NCBI GenBank assembly: GCA_964244065.1
Contig: CAXTHH010000002.1
Location: 496,001 to 560,000, forward strand
Reading direction: 5' to 3'
Length of the DNA: 64,000 bases
DNA from: JASLDZ01 sp964244065
GTDB taxonomy: Bacteria > Pseudomonadota > Alphaproteobacteria > Caulobacterales > Caulobacteraceae
The notes below the pieces were generated by a model that saw nothing but the letters and a program-made list of their open reading frames with translations, was not told the origin of the DNA and searched no databases. Of the stretch, positions 1 to 8,464 are shown piece by piece. The translations under genes were made by a program, and so were the position numbers. Each line of letters opens with the position of its first letter. Position 1 is the stretch's first letter.

Positions 1-208
1 CATGCACGCCATGGAGCATCTTCATCAGCGTGCTCTTTCCGGCGCCGTTCTCGCCCATCACGGCGTGGATTTCGCCGGGCCGGAACGCGAGGTTCACACC
101 CCGGCAGGCCCAGACGCCGCCGAAGCGCTTGCCCGCGTCCACCAGCCGCGCGGCGGGCGCGGGGGCGCGCGCGCTTTCGGGATTGGCGAGGGCGGCGGGG
201 CCGGGCAT
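1..208 (-). CDS. Sugar-type ABC transporter ATP-binding protein, N-terminal part
   Basis: Only the first 69 codons are in the window; the gene runs off the left edge. Reading leftward from the ATG at 208, a 20-residue Ala/Pro-rich leader is followed by the typical start of an ABC ATPase domain and a perfect Walker A motif, GENGAGKST, at about residues 54-62, continuing LMKMLHGV. That extended motif is characteristic of the carbohydrate/nucleoside importer ATPases (RbsA, MglA, NupO class), which have two fused nucleotide-binding domains. The role would be to energise solute import at the inner membrane. It is divergent from the LVIVD gene, with 76 bp between start codons. The substrate cannot be inferred from this fragment. 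Confidence 0.85.
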   Translation of the reverse strand, partial: MPGPAALANPESARAPAPAARLVDAGKRFGGVWACRGVNLAFRPGEIHAVMGENGAGKSTLMKMLHGVH

Positions 209-284
209 GTTGATTGCGCAGTCACGACGGCCGGGCGGCGGCGTCAAGCCCCGCCGCCTCGCCGCCCCTCCTACGGAGACCCCG

Positions 285-1514
285 ATGCCCCAGCCCTGGG
301 ACGCCGCCCACAACTTCGACTTTGTCGGGCGCACCGACCAGGGGGGCCGGGCGGACGGGATCCAGTGCATGATCCACAAGGGCCATGCCTACGTCAGCCA
401 CGTCTTCTCCGGCGGCGTCAGCGTCATCGACGTGTCCGACCCGGCCAACCCGCGCCCGGTCAACTTCCTGCCCACGCACCCCAAGTCCTGGTCGGTGCAC
501 GTGCAGACCGCCAACGACATCCTGCTGGTCGTGGAGGAGTTCAACTTCTACTCGGTCTACGTGGACGAGACCGAGTACTACGGTCATTCGATCGAGGGCG
601 TGCACTCCTCCAAGTTCGGCAAGCGCGGCGAGGACTACACCGCCGGCATGCGCGTGTACGACGTCAGCGATCCCGCCAACCCGCGCGCCATCGGCTTCAT
701 GGAGGTGGAAGGGCTGGGCCTGCACCGGATCTGGTGGACGGGCGACCGCTACGCCTACGCCTCCGCGCTGCTGGACGGATACACCGACCACGTCTTCATC
801 ATCATCGACATGCAGGACCCGGCGCATCCGCGGGAGGTGTCGCGCTGGGCGCTGCCCGGCATGCACATCGCGGGCGGCGAGCGGAACGAGGCCAAGGGCC
901 GCGTCGCCCTGCACCACGCCCTGGTGGCGGGCGACATCGCCTATGGCGCCTGGCGCGACGGCGGCCTCGTGCTGCTCGACATCGCGGACCGGAGCCGGCC
1001 GAAGATGATCTCCCACACCGCCTGGCCGCCCTTCGCCGCCGGCACGCACAGCGCCCTGCCGTTGACCGACCGAGGCCTGTGCGTGGTCGCCAACGAGGCC
1101 ACCCTCGACCGCGACCAGGAGGACATGCGCTATACCTGGGTGATGGACGTGAAGGACCCGTCGACGCCTTCCGCCCTCTCCGCCCTCCCCACGCCCAGCG
1201 ACCAGGACTATGTCGCCAAGGGCGGCCACTTCGGCCCGCACAACCTGCACGAGAACCGCCCCGGGGCTTTCCAGAGCTCGGAGATCGTGTTCGCCACCTA
1301 CCAGAACGCGGGCGTCCGCGCCTTCGACATCCGAGACCCCCGCCAGCCGCGGGAGATCGGCTGGTTCGTACCCAGCAAGCCCGAGCAGTGGCTCGACCGC
1401 CGCCCCTCCAGGCACCAGGTGATCCACACCTGCGACGTCAACGTCCAGGCCGACGGCCTGACCTACATAACCGACTACAACGCGGGGCTGTACATCCTGC
1501 AGTGGAAGGGGTGA
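285..1514 (+). CDS. LVIVD repeat-containing protein
   Basis: A 409-residue protein with repeated strand units of the form (G)(V/L)xx(I/V)DVSDPxxPRxV. At least six are visible: GGVSVIDVSDPANPRPV, AGMRVYDVSDPANPRAI, an IIDMQDPAHPREV unit, an LLDIADRSRP unit, a VMDVKDPSTP unit and an AFDIRDPRQPREI unit. LVIVD repeats build beta-propellers, often in surface or periplasmic proteins. No signal peptide or membrane segment is seen here. The ATG at 285 is chosen because GGAG lies just upstream (275-278) and the protein-like sequence begins there; the open frame upstream is unrelated. Its C-terminus lies 6 bp from that of the convergent SDR gene. The biochemical role is unknown. Confidence 0.8.
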   Translation: MPQPWDAAHNFDFVGRTDQGGRADGIQCMIHKGHAYVSHVFSGGVSVIDVSDPANPRPVNFLPTHPKSWSVHVQTANDILLVVEEFNFYSVYVDETEYYGHSIEGVHSSKFGKRGEDYTAGMRVYDVSDPANPRAIGFMEVEGLGLHRIWWTGDRYAYASALLDGYTDHVFIIIDMQDPAHPREVSRWALPGMHIAGGERNEAKGRVALHHALVAGDIAYGAWRDGGLVLLDIADRSRPKMISHTAWPPFAAGTHSALPLTDRGLCVVANEATLDRDQEDMRYTWVMDVKDPSTPSALSALPTPSDQDYVAKGGHFGPHNLHENRPGAFQSSEIVFATYQNAGVRAFDIRDPRQPREIGWFVPSKPEQWLDRRPSRHQVIHTCDVNVQADGLTYITDYNAGLYILQWKG

Positions 1515-1520
1515 GCGCGC

Positions 1521-2276
1521 TCACTGCGCCGTCCAGCCGCCATCCACCAGCAGCGCCGCGCCGGTGATCAGCGAGGCGGCGGGGGAGAGCAGGAACACCA
1601 CCGCCGCCGCGACCTCCTCCGGCGTGCCCGTCCGTCCGAGCGGGATCCGGTCGAGCACGAACTTGCTGAACTCGGGCGAGGCGAGCATCGGCGCGGTCAT
1701 CGGCGTCTCGACGAAGGTCGGCCCCACGCTGTTCACGCGCACGCCCTGCGGCGCCAGTTCCACCGCCATCGCCTTGGTCAAGCCTTCCAGGGCGTGCTTG
1801 GTCGTGCAGTAGACGGCCCGGCCCGGCGAGCCGACGTGGCCCATCTGGCTCGACATGTTGACGATCGCGCCGCCGCCCCCGCGCACCATCGCCCGCGCCG
1901 CCGCCTGCGCGGCAAGGAAGGCGGTGCGCACGTTCAGATGCAGCAGCCTGTCGAGCGTCTCGACGTCCACTTCCAGGAACGGCTGCGGGCGGTTGCCGCC
2001 CACGTTGTTGAGCAAGCCCCAGAGGTCGTCCATCGCCTCCACGCCGGCGAGGAAGGCGCGATCCGTGACGTCGCAGGGCCAGACCTCGATGGCGTCGGGC
2101 GCGTGCGCCTTGACCTCAAGCAGCTCCTCCACGGTGCGGGAGACCGCTATGACGCGCGCGCCGGCGTCGACCAGCGCCAACGCCGCCGCCCGCCCGAGAC
2201 CGCGGCCTGCGCCGGTGACGATGACCCTGCGGCCCTCGAACCCCTTCGACGGACCGGTCGCTGCATGCGTTTGCAT
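1521..2276 (-). CDS. SDR family NAD(P)-dependent oxidoreductase
   Basis: A 251-residue classical short-chain dehydrogenase/reductase of the usual length. It shows the dinucleotide-binding TGAGRGLG near residue 21, a CDVTD segment that contacts the adenine ring, NNVGG in place of the usual NNAG, a catalytic Ser in NMSSQMG, and the YxxxK pair in YCTTKH. The C-terminus LITGAALLVDGGW is typical of FabG-like and sugar or alcohol dehydrogenases. The substrate is not predictable. A nearby sugar-type ABC ATPase makes a carbohydrate substrate possible, but they are not in one operon. The start is an ATG at 2276. Confidence 0.85.
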   Translation of the reverse strand: MQTHAATGPSKGFEGRRVIVTGAGRGLGRAAALALVDAGARVIAVSRTVEELLEVKAHAPDAIEVWPCDVTDRAFLAGVEAMDDLWGLLNNVGGNRPQPFLEVDVETLDRLLHLNVRTAFLAAQAAARAMVRGGGGAIVNMSSQMGHVGSPGRAVYCTTKHALEGLTKAMAVELAPQGVRVNSVGPTFVETPMTAPMLASPEFSKFVLDRIPLGRTGTPEEVAAAVVFLLSPAASLITGAALLVDGGWTAQ

Positions 2277-2414
2277 AGGTCCAGGGTGGGCTGGCCGGCG
2301 GGCGGGAGCAAGGGCCGGCGACGCCCAGCCGGCCGCGTCTCCAGCCGGTGACTCTCCTTCAGGTTGTATTTATCGCTCGTATGACAGGCTGGACGGACGT
2401 CTGGAGGTCTAGCC

Positions 2415-4028
2415 GTGAGCGCGTCCACAATCGACGGAGTGCGGAACGGGATCGGTCGCAACCGGGCGAAGGTCCTGGAGGTGCTCGCCCTGGTCGCGCT
2501 GTCCTTGGCGGTGCTGATCGTCGCCTATGTCTGCGACATCTTCGGATCGCCGGATGGGCTGAGGGAGGCGAGGATCGAGGTCGACGAGATCCTCGCCGTC
2601 GCCACGCTGGTCAGCGCGGGGATGGGGCTGTTCGCCTGGCGTCGGCTGCAGGAAGCGCGCAGGGAGACGGACCGACGCGTCGCCGCCGAGCGCGAGGCGC
2701 GCACCCTGGCCTTCAGGGATCCGCTGACCGGCTTGGCGAACCGGCGCCTGTTCGACGAGACGCTGAGCATGGCCGCGGCCAAGCCGCCAGGCTCGGGCGC
2801 CTGCCATGCCGTCATCATGATGGATCTGAACGGCTTCAAGTCGGTCAACGACGTCTACGGTCACGGTGTCGGCGACGAGCTGTTGGTGCAGGTAGGAGGC
2901 CGGCTCTCCCGCGCGGCGCGTCAAGGGGATCTGGTGGCTCGGCTCGGCGGTGACGAGTTCGTCGTGCTCGCGGAAGCCGTGAACGGCTCCGAGGGTGTGA
3001 TGGGGCTGGCCCTGCGCTTCACCCAGGCGTTCGAGCCGCCGATCCCGGCCGGCGGGGTCGAGCACCGGATCGGGGTGGCGATCGGCGTCAGCCTCACGCC
3101 GGACGATGGCGCGGACGCCGTCGAGCTCGTCCGGAAGGCGGACATCGCGCTCTACCGCGCCAAAGCCGAGAAGAAGGCCGAGCCGCGAGCCATCCGTTTC
3201 TTCGAGCCCGCGATGGACGAGCGGATCAGGGAGAGGAACGCCCTCGAACGGGAACTGAGGCTCGCCGTGGAACGGGGCGAGGTCCGCCCGTTCTACCAGC
3301 CGCTCGTCCGCATCGCGGACGGCGCGATCGAGGGCTTCGAAGCCCTGGCGCGCTGGACGTCGCAGACGCTGGGCGTCGTGTCTCCGGCGCGCTTCATCCC
3401 GCTCGCGGAGGACACGGGGCTGATCGGCCCGTTGAGCGTCGCCCTGTTCGAGCAGGCCTGCCGGGACGCCCTCGATTGGCCGCCCTCCGTCCATCTGGCC
3501 TTCAACGTCTCCGGAGCGCTCCTGCAGTCCGACCAGTTCGCGCTGCAGGTGCTCGCCACCCTAGGCCGCACGGGGCTGACGCCGAGCCGGGTCGAGCTCG
3601 AGATCACCGAGACGGCGATGGTCCGCGATCTGGAGGGCGCCCGTCGCCTGCTGGGCCTGCTCCGCCAGAGCGGGGTCCGCATAGCGCTCGACGACTTCGG
3701 CACCGGCTACTCCAGCCTCTACCACCTGCGCGCCTTCACCCCCGACAAGATCAAGATCGACCGCAGCTTCGTCGATGGCATGCAGGACGACGCCTCGAGC
3801 ACCGCGATCATCCGGGCGCTCGTGGGACTTGGAGTGGGTCTGGGAGCGCAGGTGATCGCCGAAGGCGTCGAGACCGGCGAGCAGGAGCGCCTGCTGCAGC
3901 AACTGGGATGCGAGCAGGGACAGGGCTACCTGTTCAGCGCGGCGGTCGAGGCCTCGGCGGCGGCGGCGATGGTCGATGAGGGTCGGGGCGGTGCGACCGA
4001 CCGCATGGCGGGCGCCGTCGGGCGCTGA
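2415..4028 (+). CDS. Membrane-anchored GGDEF-EAL protein (c-di-GMP turnover)
   Basis: 537 residues. Two N-terminal membrane segments (about residues 20-41 and 56-74) with a short periplasmic loop precede a GGDEF domain (intact GGDEF at 178-182) and an EAL domain (EAL at 309-311). The inhibitory I-site RxxD (RQGD) sits five residues before GGDEF. EAL active-site motifs are intact: ELEITET, DDFGTGYSSL, KIDRSF and AEGVET. Both activities could therefore be real, so the protein may make and degrade cyclic di-GMP at the inner membrane. No separate sensor domain is visible beyond the short loop. The GTG start at 2415 is supported by GGAGG at 2403-2407. The AT-richer stretch 2365-2395 upstream probably holds the promoter. 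It faces the GAF gene at 4065-4535. Confidence 0.92.
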   Translation: MSASTIDGVRNGIGRNRAKVLEVLALVALSLAVLIVAYVCDIFGSPDGLREARIEVDEILAVATLVSAGMGLFAWRRLQEARRETDRRVAAEREARTLAFRDPLTGLANRRLFDETLSMAAAKPPGSGACHAVIMMDLNGFKSVNDVYGHGVGDELLVQVGGRLSRAARQGDLVARLGGDEFVVLAEAVNGSEGVMGLALRFTQAFEPPIPAGGVEHRIGVAIGVSLTPDDGADAVELVRKADIALYRAKAEKKAEPRAIRFFEPAMDERIRERNALERELRLAVERGEVRPFYQPLVRIADGAIEGFEALARWTSQTLGVVSPARFIPLAEDTGLIGPLSVALFEQACRDALDWPPSVHLAFNVSGALLQSDQFALQVLATLGRTGLTPSRVELEITETAMVRDLEGARRLLGLLRQSGVRIALDDFGTGYSSLYHLRAFTPDKIKIDRSFVDGMQDDASSTAIIRALVGLGVGLGAQVIAEGVETGEQERLLQQLGCEQGQGYLFSAAVEASAAAAMVDEGRGGATDRMAGAVGR

Positions 4029-4064
4029 AGGACGTCGCCGAGATGGCGAGGGGCGGCGCGCGGG

Positions 4065-4535
4065 CTAAGGGGCGTCCGGATGGATCGAGGCCTGCAGGGC
4101 GGAAGAGACCTCGCCGGCGAGGGTCAGCAAGGCGGCGGGCACCTGTGGATCGACAGGTCTGGGCGCCGGGTCGAAGATGCAGATCGCCCCGAGCTGGCGG
4201 CCCTCGGACACGATGGGGGCGGCCGCATAGTGGCGGATGGGCGGCGCCTCCAGGACGAGCGGGTTGTCGGAGAGCCGGGGGTCGGCCGCCGCGTCCTCGG
4301 TGCAGAGAACCTCGGCGTTGTGGACCGCCCAGGCGCCGAACGCGGCATGGCGCGCGGCCTCGTCCCTCTCCAGGCCGACCGCCACCTTCACCCACCGCCG
4401 ATGGGCGTCGTCGATGAAGGTCACCAGCGCGATGGGGGCGCGCGCGAGTCGCGCGGCGCGGTGCGCGAAGGGTTCGAGCATGGCCTCCGGTGTCGAGGTG
4501 CGCGGGTCGCCACGCACCGCTCCGGCCTCGGTCAT
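4065..4535 (-). CDS. Small stand-alone GAF domain protein
   Basis: 156 residues forming little more than one GAF domain: an N-terminal helix, PIALVTFIDDAHRRWVK, FGAWAVHNAEVL, the DPRLSDNPLV segment and an APIVSEGRQLGAICIFD core strand. It closely parallels the other GAF protein at 5866-6375, with the same order of motifs (F-C/G-A-W-A-V-x-N-A-E and a shared AxxDxRxxDNPLVL block), so the two are probably paralogues. Stand-alone GAF proteins of this kind bind small ligands or partner proteins. No output domain is attached. The start codon at 4535 lies directly beside a perfect inverted repeat that flanks its ribosome-binding site (4537-4568). Confidence 0.8.
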   Translation of the reverse strand: MTEAGAVRGDPRTSTPEAMLEPFAHRAARLARAPIALVTFIDDAHRRWVKVAVGLERDEAARHAAFGAWAVHNAEVLCTEDAAADPRLSDNPLVLEAPPIRHYAAAPIVSEGRQLGAICIFDPAPRPVDPQVPAALLTLAGEVSSALQASIHPDAP

Positions 4536-4536
4536 C

Positions 4537-4568
4537 GACTATTCTCCGCCGCCTGCGTACGAATAGTC
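4537..4568. promoter_or_regulatory. Inverted repeat around the RBS of the GAF gene
   Basis: GACTATTC at 4537-4544 and GAATAGTC at 4561-4568 form perfect 8-base arms with a 16-base spacer. Read on the minus strand the spacer contains GGCGGAG, the likely ribosome-binding site, and the second arm ends one base before the ATG at 4535. As RNA this could fold into a hairpin with the RBS in its loop; as DNA it could be a dimeric operator. The AT-rich arms stand out in a GC-rich background. Function is inferred. Confidence 0.5.
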
Positions 4569-4645
4569 AGGCAACATAAGGCCTTGGCCCTATGTCGGAA
4601 GTGCGACGGAATGGACCGTGCGGACGGTCCGGCGCCGCTGGGGCC

Positions 4646-5869
4646 TCAACCTTGCGGGCGCGCCGGGTCGGCCGCCGGAGGGTCGGTCCGCCAGGCGCCC
4701 GGCTCCAGCGCGGCGTGGGTGAAGCCTGCGACCGAGCAGACGCCGACAAGCTGCGCGTCCGCGAGGTCGACGGCCATGACCATGGGGGCGAGGGCTCGGG
4801 CCGACTGCCCCGCCGCCAGCAGGCCCGCCGCCACCTGGGCGGGTCGCAGGCCCAGGTCCCTGGCGGAGACGTGGACGCCGGACAGCCGCGCGTCGGACAG
4901 GCTCCTCAGGCCCGTGCGCTCCAGCAGGGTCCGCCCGTTCACCGCGCGGCAGAAGGGCTTGAGCTGCCAGGCCGCCTCCATCAGGCGCGAGCTCGGCGTT
5001 CCGCGCTCCATGCCCGTCAGCTCGATGATCAGGCGCCTTTGGTCCAGCGTCCGCAGCGCCGCCAGCTCGGCCAGGACGGCGGCGCGGGCGCGCGAGCCGA
5101 TCATGGTCTTCAGCGACAACGGGAGGACGAAGACGGAGGCGCGGGTCGACGCCTCCATCATCCCGCGGACCTGCTCGATGCCCAGAAGGTTGATCTGCAG
5201 GAGGGAGGTGATCGAGAGATTGAGCTCCTCCGCCCATTCGACGGGTCGGTCCTGATTGAGATTGTGCAGATCGGTTCGCAGGCGGGTTCCCACCTGCACG
5301 CCCGAGGCTATGTGCAGCATCTCCTGGGCGACGAACTTCAGCGACAGTCGCTCGGCAGGTCCTTCGATCAGGGCGGTGGTGCGCGGCTGACGGGGCGGCG
5401 CCGCGGGAGCTTCGCCCTCTTCCACGGCCCTGGCCCGCTCCACCTCGTCGCGCACGAGCGGCGTCATCTCGAGCGAGTCGGCGGTCATCGACGACACGCG
5501 CTTGACGATCAGGTCCTGCGGCGCGCACCGACCCAGGAAGTGGGTGAGCAGTTCCTCCATGATGCGGAAGGCGCCGGCCTGCGCCACCGCCCCCCGCTGG
5601 TCGAGGAAGCAGAGCAGGTACTCGCAGTCGCCGATCCGGACGGCGAGCGCGGTCTCGCCCGCCCGCCCGTCGATCGCCCGCTCGATGCGCGAGCGGACAT
5701 CGCTGCAGCGCCTCGGCCAGCGGTCCCCCATCGCGGTGCGGATCGCAGCGAAGTCGAGCGCGACCACCGCGCCGATCTCGGCCGCACCCGAGGCCGCGAT
5801 GGTCTGCAGCTTGGTGGAGTCGTCGGCGTCGCTGACGCGGATCGGCTCGTTGGCGAGCGCGACCGTCAT
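4646..5869 (-). CDS. Unknown cytosolic protein, possibly with a degenerate EAL-like C-terminal half
   Basis: 407 residues, no signal peptide or membrane segment, not recognised as a known family. The N-terminal ~130 residues contain VVALDFAAIRTAMGDRWPRR and EYLLCFLDQRGAVAQAGAF, loosely like a degenerate GGDEF fold without the signature. From about residue 255 the order of elements recalls an EAL fold (RLIIELTG, a GVHVSARDLGL segment, MVMAVDLADAQLVGVCSVAGF), but EAL, DDFG and AEGVE catalytic motifs are missing, so it would be inactive. This resemblance is inference only. It is co-transcribed with the upstream GAF gene (4-bp ATGA overlap at 5866-5869), which suggests a signalling partnership. 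Translation starts at the ATG at 5869. Confidence 0.6.
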   Translation of the reverse strand: MTVALANEPIRVSDADDSTKLQTIAASGAAEIGAVVALDFAAIRTAMGDRWPRRCSDVRSRIERAIDGRAGETALAVRIGDCEYLLCFLDQRGAVAQAGAFRIMEELLTHFLGRCAPQDLIVKRVSSMTADSLEMTPLVRDEVERARAVEEGEAPAAPPRQPRTTALIEGPAERLSLKFVAQEMLHIASGVQVGTRLRTDLHNLNQDRPVEWAEELNLSITSLLQINLLGIEQVRGMMEASTRASVFVLPLSLKTMIGSRARAAVLAELAALRTLDQRRLIIELTGMERGTPSSRLMEAAWQLKPFCRAVNGRTLLERTGLRSLSDARLSGVHVSARDLGLRPAQVAAGLLAAGQSARALAPMVMAVDLADAQLVGVCSVAGFTHAALEPGAWRTDPPAADPARPQG

Positions 5870-6375
5870 GCCGCCGCCCTCGCCGGCTCCCCGGCGCGAG
5901 TCAGGGCGGTCGACGCCTGGCGAGCCAGGGCGGTGAGGCGAGCGGCGATCCGGGCGTCGAAGGCGCGGGGGACGCAGTCGATGGCGCAGACCGTGCCGAG
6001 CGCGAGGCCGTTCTGCGTGAAGATCGGCGCGCCGGCGTAGGCGCGGATGCTCGGCTCACCCAGCACCAGGGGATTGTCGGCGAAGCGGGCGTCTTCGAGC
6101 GCGTCCTCCACCCACAGGAGCTCGGCGTTGTAGACCGCCCATGCGCAGAAGGCCGCGCTCCTGTCCGTGTCGGTGATCGTCGTGCCCGCGGCCGCCTTGA
6201 TCCACTGCCAGTCGGCGCTGATGAAGCTGACGAGGCCGATCGGCGCGGAGGCGGCCCTGGCGGCGGCCCTGGCGATCCGGTCGAGGGCCTTCTGGGGTGT
6301 GTCGTTCAGGGCCCCGCTGGCGGAAAGGGCCCGCAGTCGGGAGGCTTCGTTGGCGGGGACGGGTGCGCTTCTCAT
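5866..6375 (-). CDS. GAF domain protein
   Basis: 169 residues, one GAF domain after a short helix. Recognisable parts are LDRIARAAARAASAPIGLVSFI, the FCAWAVYNAELLWVEDA helix-strand region, ARFADNPLVL and GAPIFTQNGLALGTVCAID. It is a paralogue of the GAF protein at 4065-4535, and like it carries no catalytic output. Its stop overlaps the start of the 407-residue unknown gene by ATGA, so the two are translationally coupled and probably act together as ligand sensor plus effector. Cytosolic; ligand unknown. First gene of its operon, with 343 bp of leader region to the divergent alcohol dehydrogenase. Confidence 0.8.
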   Translation of the reverse strand: MRSAPVPANEASRLRALSASGALNDTPQKALDRIARAAARAASAPIGLVSFISADWQWIKAAAGTTITDTDRSAAFCAWAVYNAELLWVEDALEDARFADNPLVLGEPSIRAYAGAPIFTQNGLALGTVCAIDCVPRAFDARIAARLTALARQASTALTRAGEPARAAA

Positions 6376-6718
6376 TGCGGGTTTCCTAGGGCCGTAATGA
6401 AGGGTGCCGAGTGCGTGAAGACGTCGCCTTGAACGCCCAGGGCTAGCTCCGCCGAGCTAACGGCGTCCTAACGTCGCGCCCGACCATCCACTCTGACGAC
6501 GTCCGGGAGGGCGGCGATCCCAGGACGCTCCTCGCCCCACGCCGACCCGGTGGACCCGCGCCGTGCGCCCGCTGCCCCAGCGCCCATCAAAGGCTATTTC
6601 CGTCGCATGTTCAGGCGGCGGAGGCGCCTTTCGGTCGAACCCGCCGCCGCACGACGCGTTGCCCCCCGCGGAACGTCGTCGTTCCGGGACGGCCGCCGAC
6701 GCCGAGGGAGAGACCGCC
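6376..6718. promoter_or_regulatory. Divergent intergenic region with a GGAACG/CGTTCC palindrome
   Basis: 343 bp between the GAF operon and the alcohol dehydrogenase, without a convincing gene. It contains a perfect inverted repeat, GGAACG at 6670-6675 and CGTTCC at 6680-6685 with a 4-base spacer, 34 bp before the dehydrogenase ATG, so it is well placed for an operator. An upstream stretch near 6440-6475 repeats GCTAACGGCG-like and CCTAACG words. No clear -35/-10 pair was found, so the promoter itself is not placed. Confidence 0.4.
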
Positions 6719-7867
6719 ATGCGCGCGATGGAGTACCGCGGTCCGCTGCGTGTGCGGGTGGTGAACAAGCCGCGCCCCAAGCTGGAGCACCCGCAGGACG
6801 CGATCGTGCGCGTGACCCGCACCTGCATCTGCGGGTCCGACCTGCACCTCTACAACGGCGAGGTGCCCGACACGCGGGTGGGGTGCACCTTCGGCCATGA
6901 GTTCATCGGCGTGGTCGAGGAGGTGGGCTCGGCGGTGGAGACCCTGGCCACCGGCGACCAGGTGATCGTCCCGTTCAACGTCGCCTGCGGCCGGTGCCAC
7001 TTCTGCCGGCGCGGGCTGTTCGGCAACTGCCACGAGAGCAATCCGCAGGCCACCGCGGTGGGCGGCATCTTCGGCTACTCGCACACCGCCGGCGGCTTCG
7101 ACGGGGGGCAGGCCGAGTACGTGCGCGTGCCGTACGCCGACGTGGGCCCGACCAGGATCCCCGAGTGGATGGATCCGGACGACGCCGTGCTGCTCACCGA
7201 CGTGACGCCCACGGGCTACCAGGCGGCCGAGATGGGCGGCATCCGCAAGGGCGATACGGTGGTGGTGTTCGGCGCCGGCCCCGTGGGCCTGCTCGCCGCC
7301 CGCTGCGCCTGGCTGTTCGGGGCGGGACGGGTGATCGTGATCGATCACCTGGAGTACCGGCTGGAGATGGCGCGCAGCTTCGCCTTCGCGGAGGTCTACG
7401 ATTTCCGCGAGATCGGCGACCCGGTCGTGTTCCTGAAGAAGGCCACCGACTCCCTGGGCGCGGACGTGTGCATCGATGCGGTCGGGGCCGACGCCTCCGG
7501 CAACGCGCTGCACACGGTCATCGGCAAGAAGCTGAAGCTCGAGGCCGGATCGCCCATAGCCCTCCACTGGGCGATCAACTCGGTGCGCAAGGGCGGCGTG
7601 GTCTCGATCGTGGGCGTCTACGGGCCGACCGGCAACATGGTTCCCATCGGCAACGTGGTGAACAAGGGCATCACGATCCGGGCCAACCAGGCCTCCGTGA
7701 AACGGCTGCTGCCCCGGCTGATCGAGCACATCCGCCTCGGGCATCTCAGCCCCAAGGACATCATCACCCACCGCGTGCCGCTGGAGCACGCGGCGGAAGC
7801 CTACCACATCTTCGCGTCCAAGCTGGACGGTTGCGTCAAGCCGGTGCTGATCCCCCATGTCCACTGA
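6719..7867 (+). CDS. Zinc-dependent alcohol dehydrogenase family protein
   Basis: 382 residues of the medium-chain dehydrogenase family, of the group often labelled glutathione-dependent aldehyde dehydrogenase-like. Catalytic zinc ligands are in CICGSDLH and GHEF; the structural zinc site is a Cys set in ACGRCHFCRRGLFGNC. The Rossmann motif is GAGPVGLLAARC. A long insertion and the AVGADASG and YGPTGNMVPIG segments place it near formaldehyde-dehydrogenase-like enzymes. It would oxidise an alcohol or hemithioacetal with NAD(P) in the cytosol; substrate uncertain. The ATG at 6719 follows a GAGGGAGA ribosome-binding site; open frame upstream is not protein-like. It overlaps the next gene by 11 bp. 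Confidence 0.9.
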   Translation: MRAMEYRGPLRVRVVNKPRPKLEHPQDAIVRVTRTCICGSDLHLYNGEVPDTRVGCTFGHEFIGVVEEVGSAVETLATGDQVIVPFNVACGRCHFCRRGLFGNCHESNPQATAVGGIFGYSHTAGGFDGGQAEYVRVPYADVGPTRIPEWMDPDDAVLLTDVTPTGYQAAEMGGIRKGDTVVVFGAGPVGLLAARCAWLFGAGRVIVIDHLEYRLEMARSFAFAEVYDFREIGDPVVFLKKATDSLGADVCIDAVGADASGNALHTVIGKKLKLEAGSPIALHWAINSVRKGGVVSIVGVYGPTGNMVPIGNVVNKGITIRANQASVKRLLPRLIEHIRLGHLSPKDIITHRVPLEHAAEAYHIFASKLDGCVKPVLIPHVH

Positions 7868-8390
7868 AGTGAAGACGGCGCTGGCCGCCGCGCCGCGGGC
7901 GCGCTCCTGGACCGACCCGTCGACCATCCCCGGCTGGGGCGTGGACGCGGACCCCTCCAACGATCCCACCTGGCCGATCCGCCAGGCGCCCGAGCTGGAC
8001 GACCACGGCCTGACCTGGACGCGTCCGCCCCTCCAGCGGGAAACGGTCGAAGTGCTCCGGTCGGTGGAGCACAACCGCATGCCGGCGGTGTTCGGCACGC
8101 CGTGCCCGCCCCGGGGGCTCAGCGGCGTTCTGCGCCGGCGCGCGTTCGGCTTCAGCGAATCGCAGTGGGCGCACTGGCTGCTGCTGATCCTGGCGGACCG
8201 GATCGACATGGTGGAGGGTGTGGGCGAGGACCTCGCTCGCGGCCGGCTGCCCAACCTGTTCGAGGAGATGGGGCTCGCCGCCGAGTGGCGGCACAATCGG
8301 CCCGCCTTCCTCCGCCGGATGGCCCTCGTCGCGGCCGTCGGCGCGGCGGTGGGCGGCGCCTCCGTGCTGCTGAGCCGCCGCTCCCGCTAG
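7857..8390 (+). CDS. Conserved hypothetical protein with C-terminal membrane segment
   Basis: 177 residues, not assignable to a named family. The first 75 residues are rich in Trp and Pro (RSWTDPSTIPGWGVDADPSNDPTWP, read in two halves around residue 20-40), followed by a helical middle part (FGFSESQWAHWLLLILADRIDMVEG) and a C-terminal hydrophobic segment, residues about 155-172, ending in basic residues. It starts 11 bp inside the alcohol dehydrogenase gene and is certainly co-translated with it, so it may be an accessory or anchoring partner of that enzyme. No catalytic motif is visible. Confidence 0.75.
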   Translation: MSTEVKTALAAAPRARSWTDPSTIPGWGVDADPSNDPTWPIRQAPELDDHGLTWTRPPLQRETVEVLRSVEHNRMPAVFGTPCPPRGLSGVLRRRAFGFSESQWAHWLLLILADRIDMVEGVGEDLARGRLPNLFEEMGLAAEWRHNRPAFLRRMALVAAVGAAVGGASVLLSRRSR

Positions 8391-8464
8391 CCCGGGCGCG
8401 CCGCGCGGCCTAAGTCGGGCGCAGGCCGGACCCTGGCCGGCACGTCGATCCTCCGCCTGACCGC

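Noticed and set aside
222..1427. A 401-codon frame antisense to the LVIVD protein
   Set aside because: Val/Gly/His-rich shadow of the repeat-coding sequence; no RBS and no family pattern.
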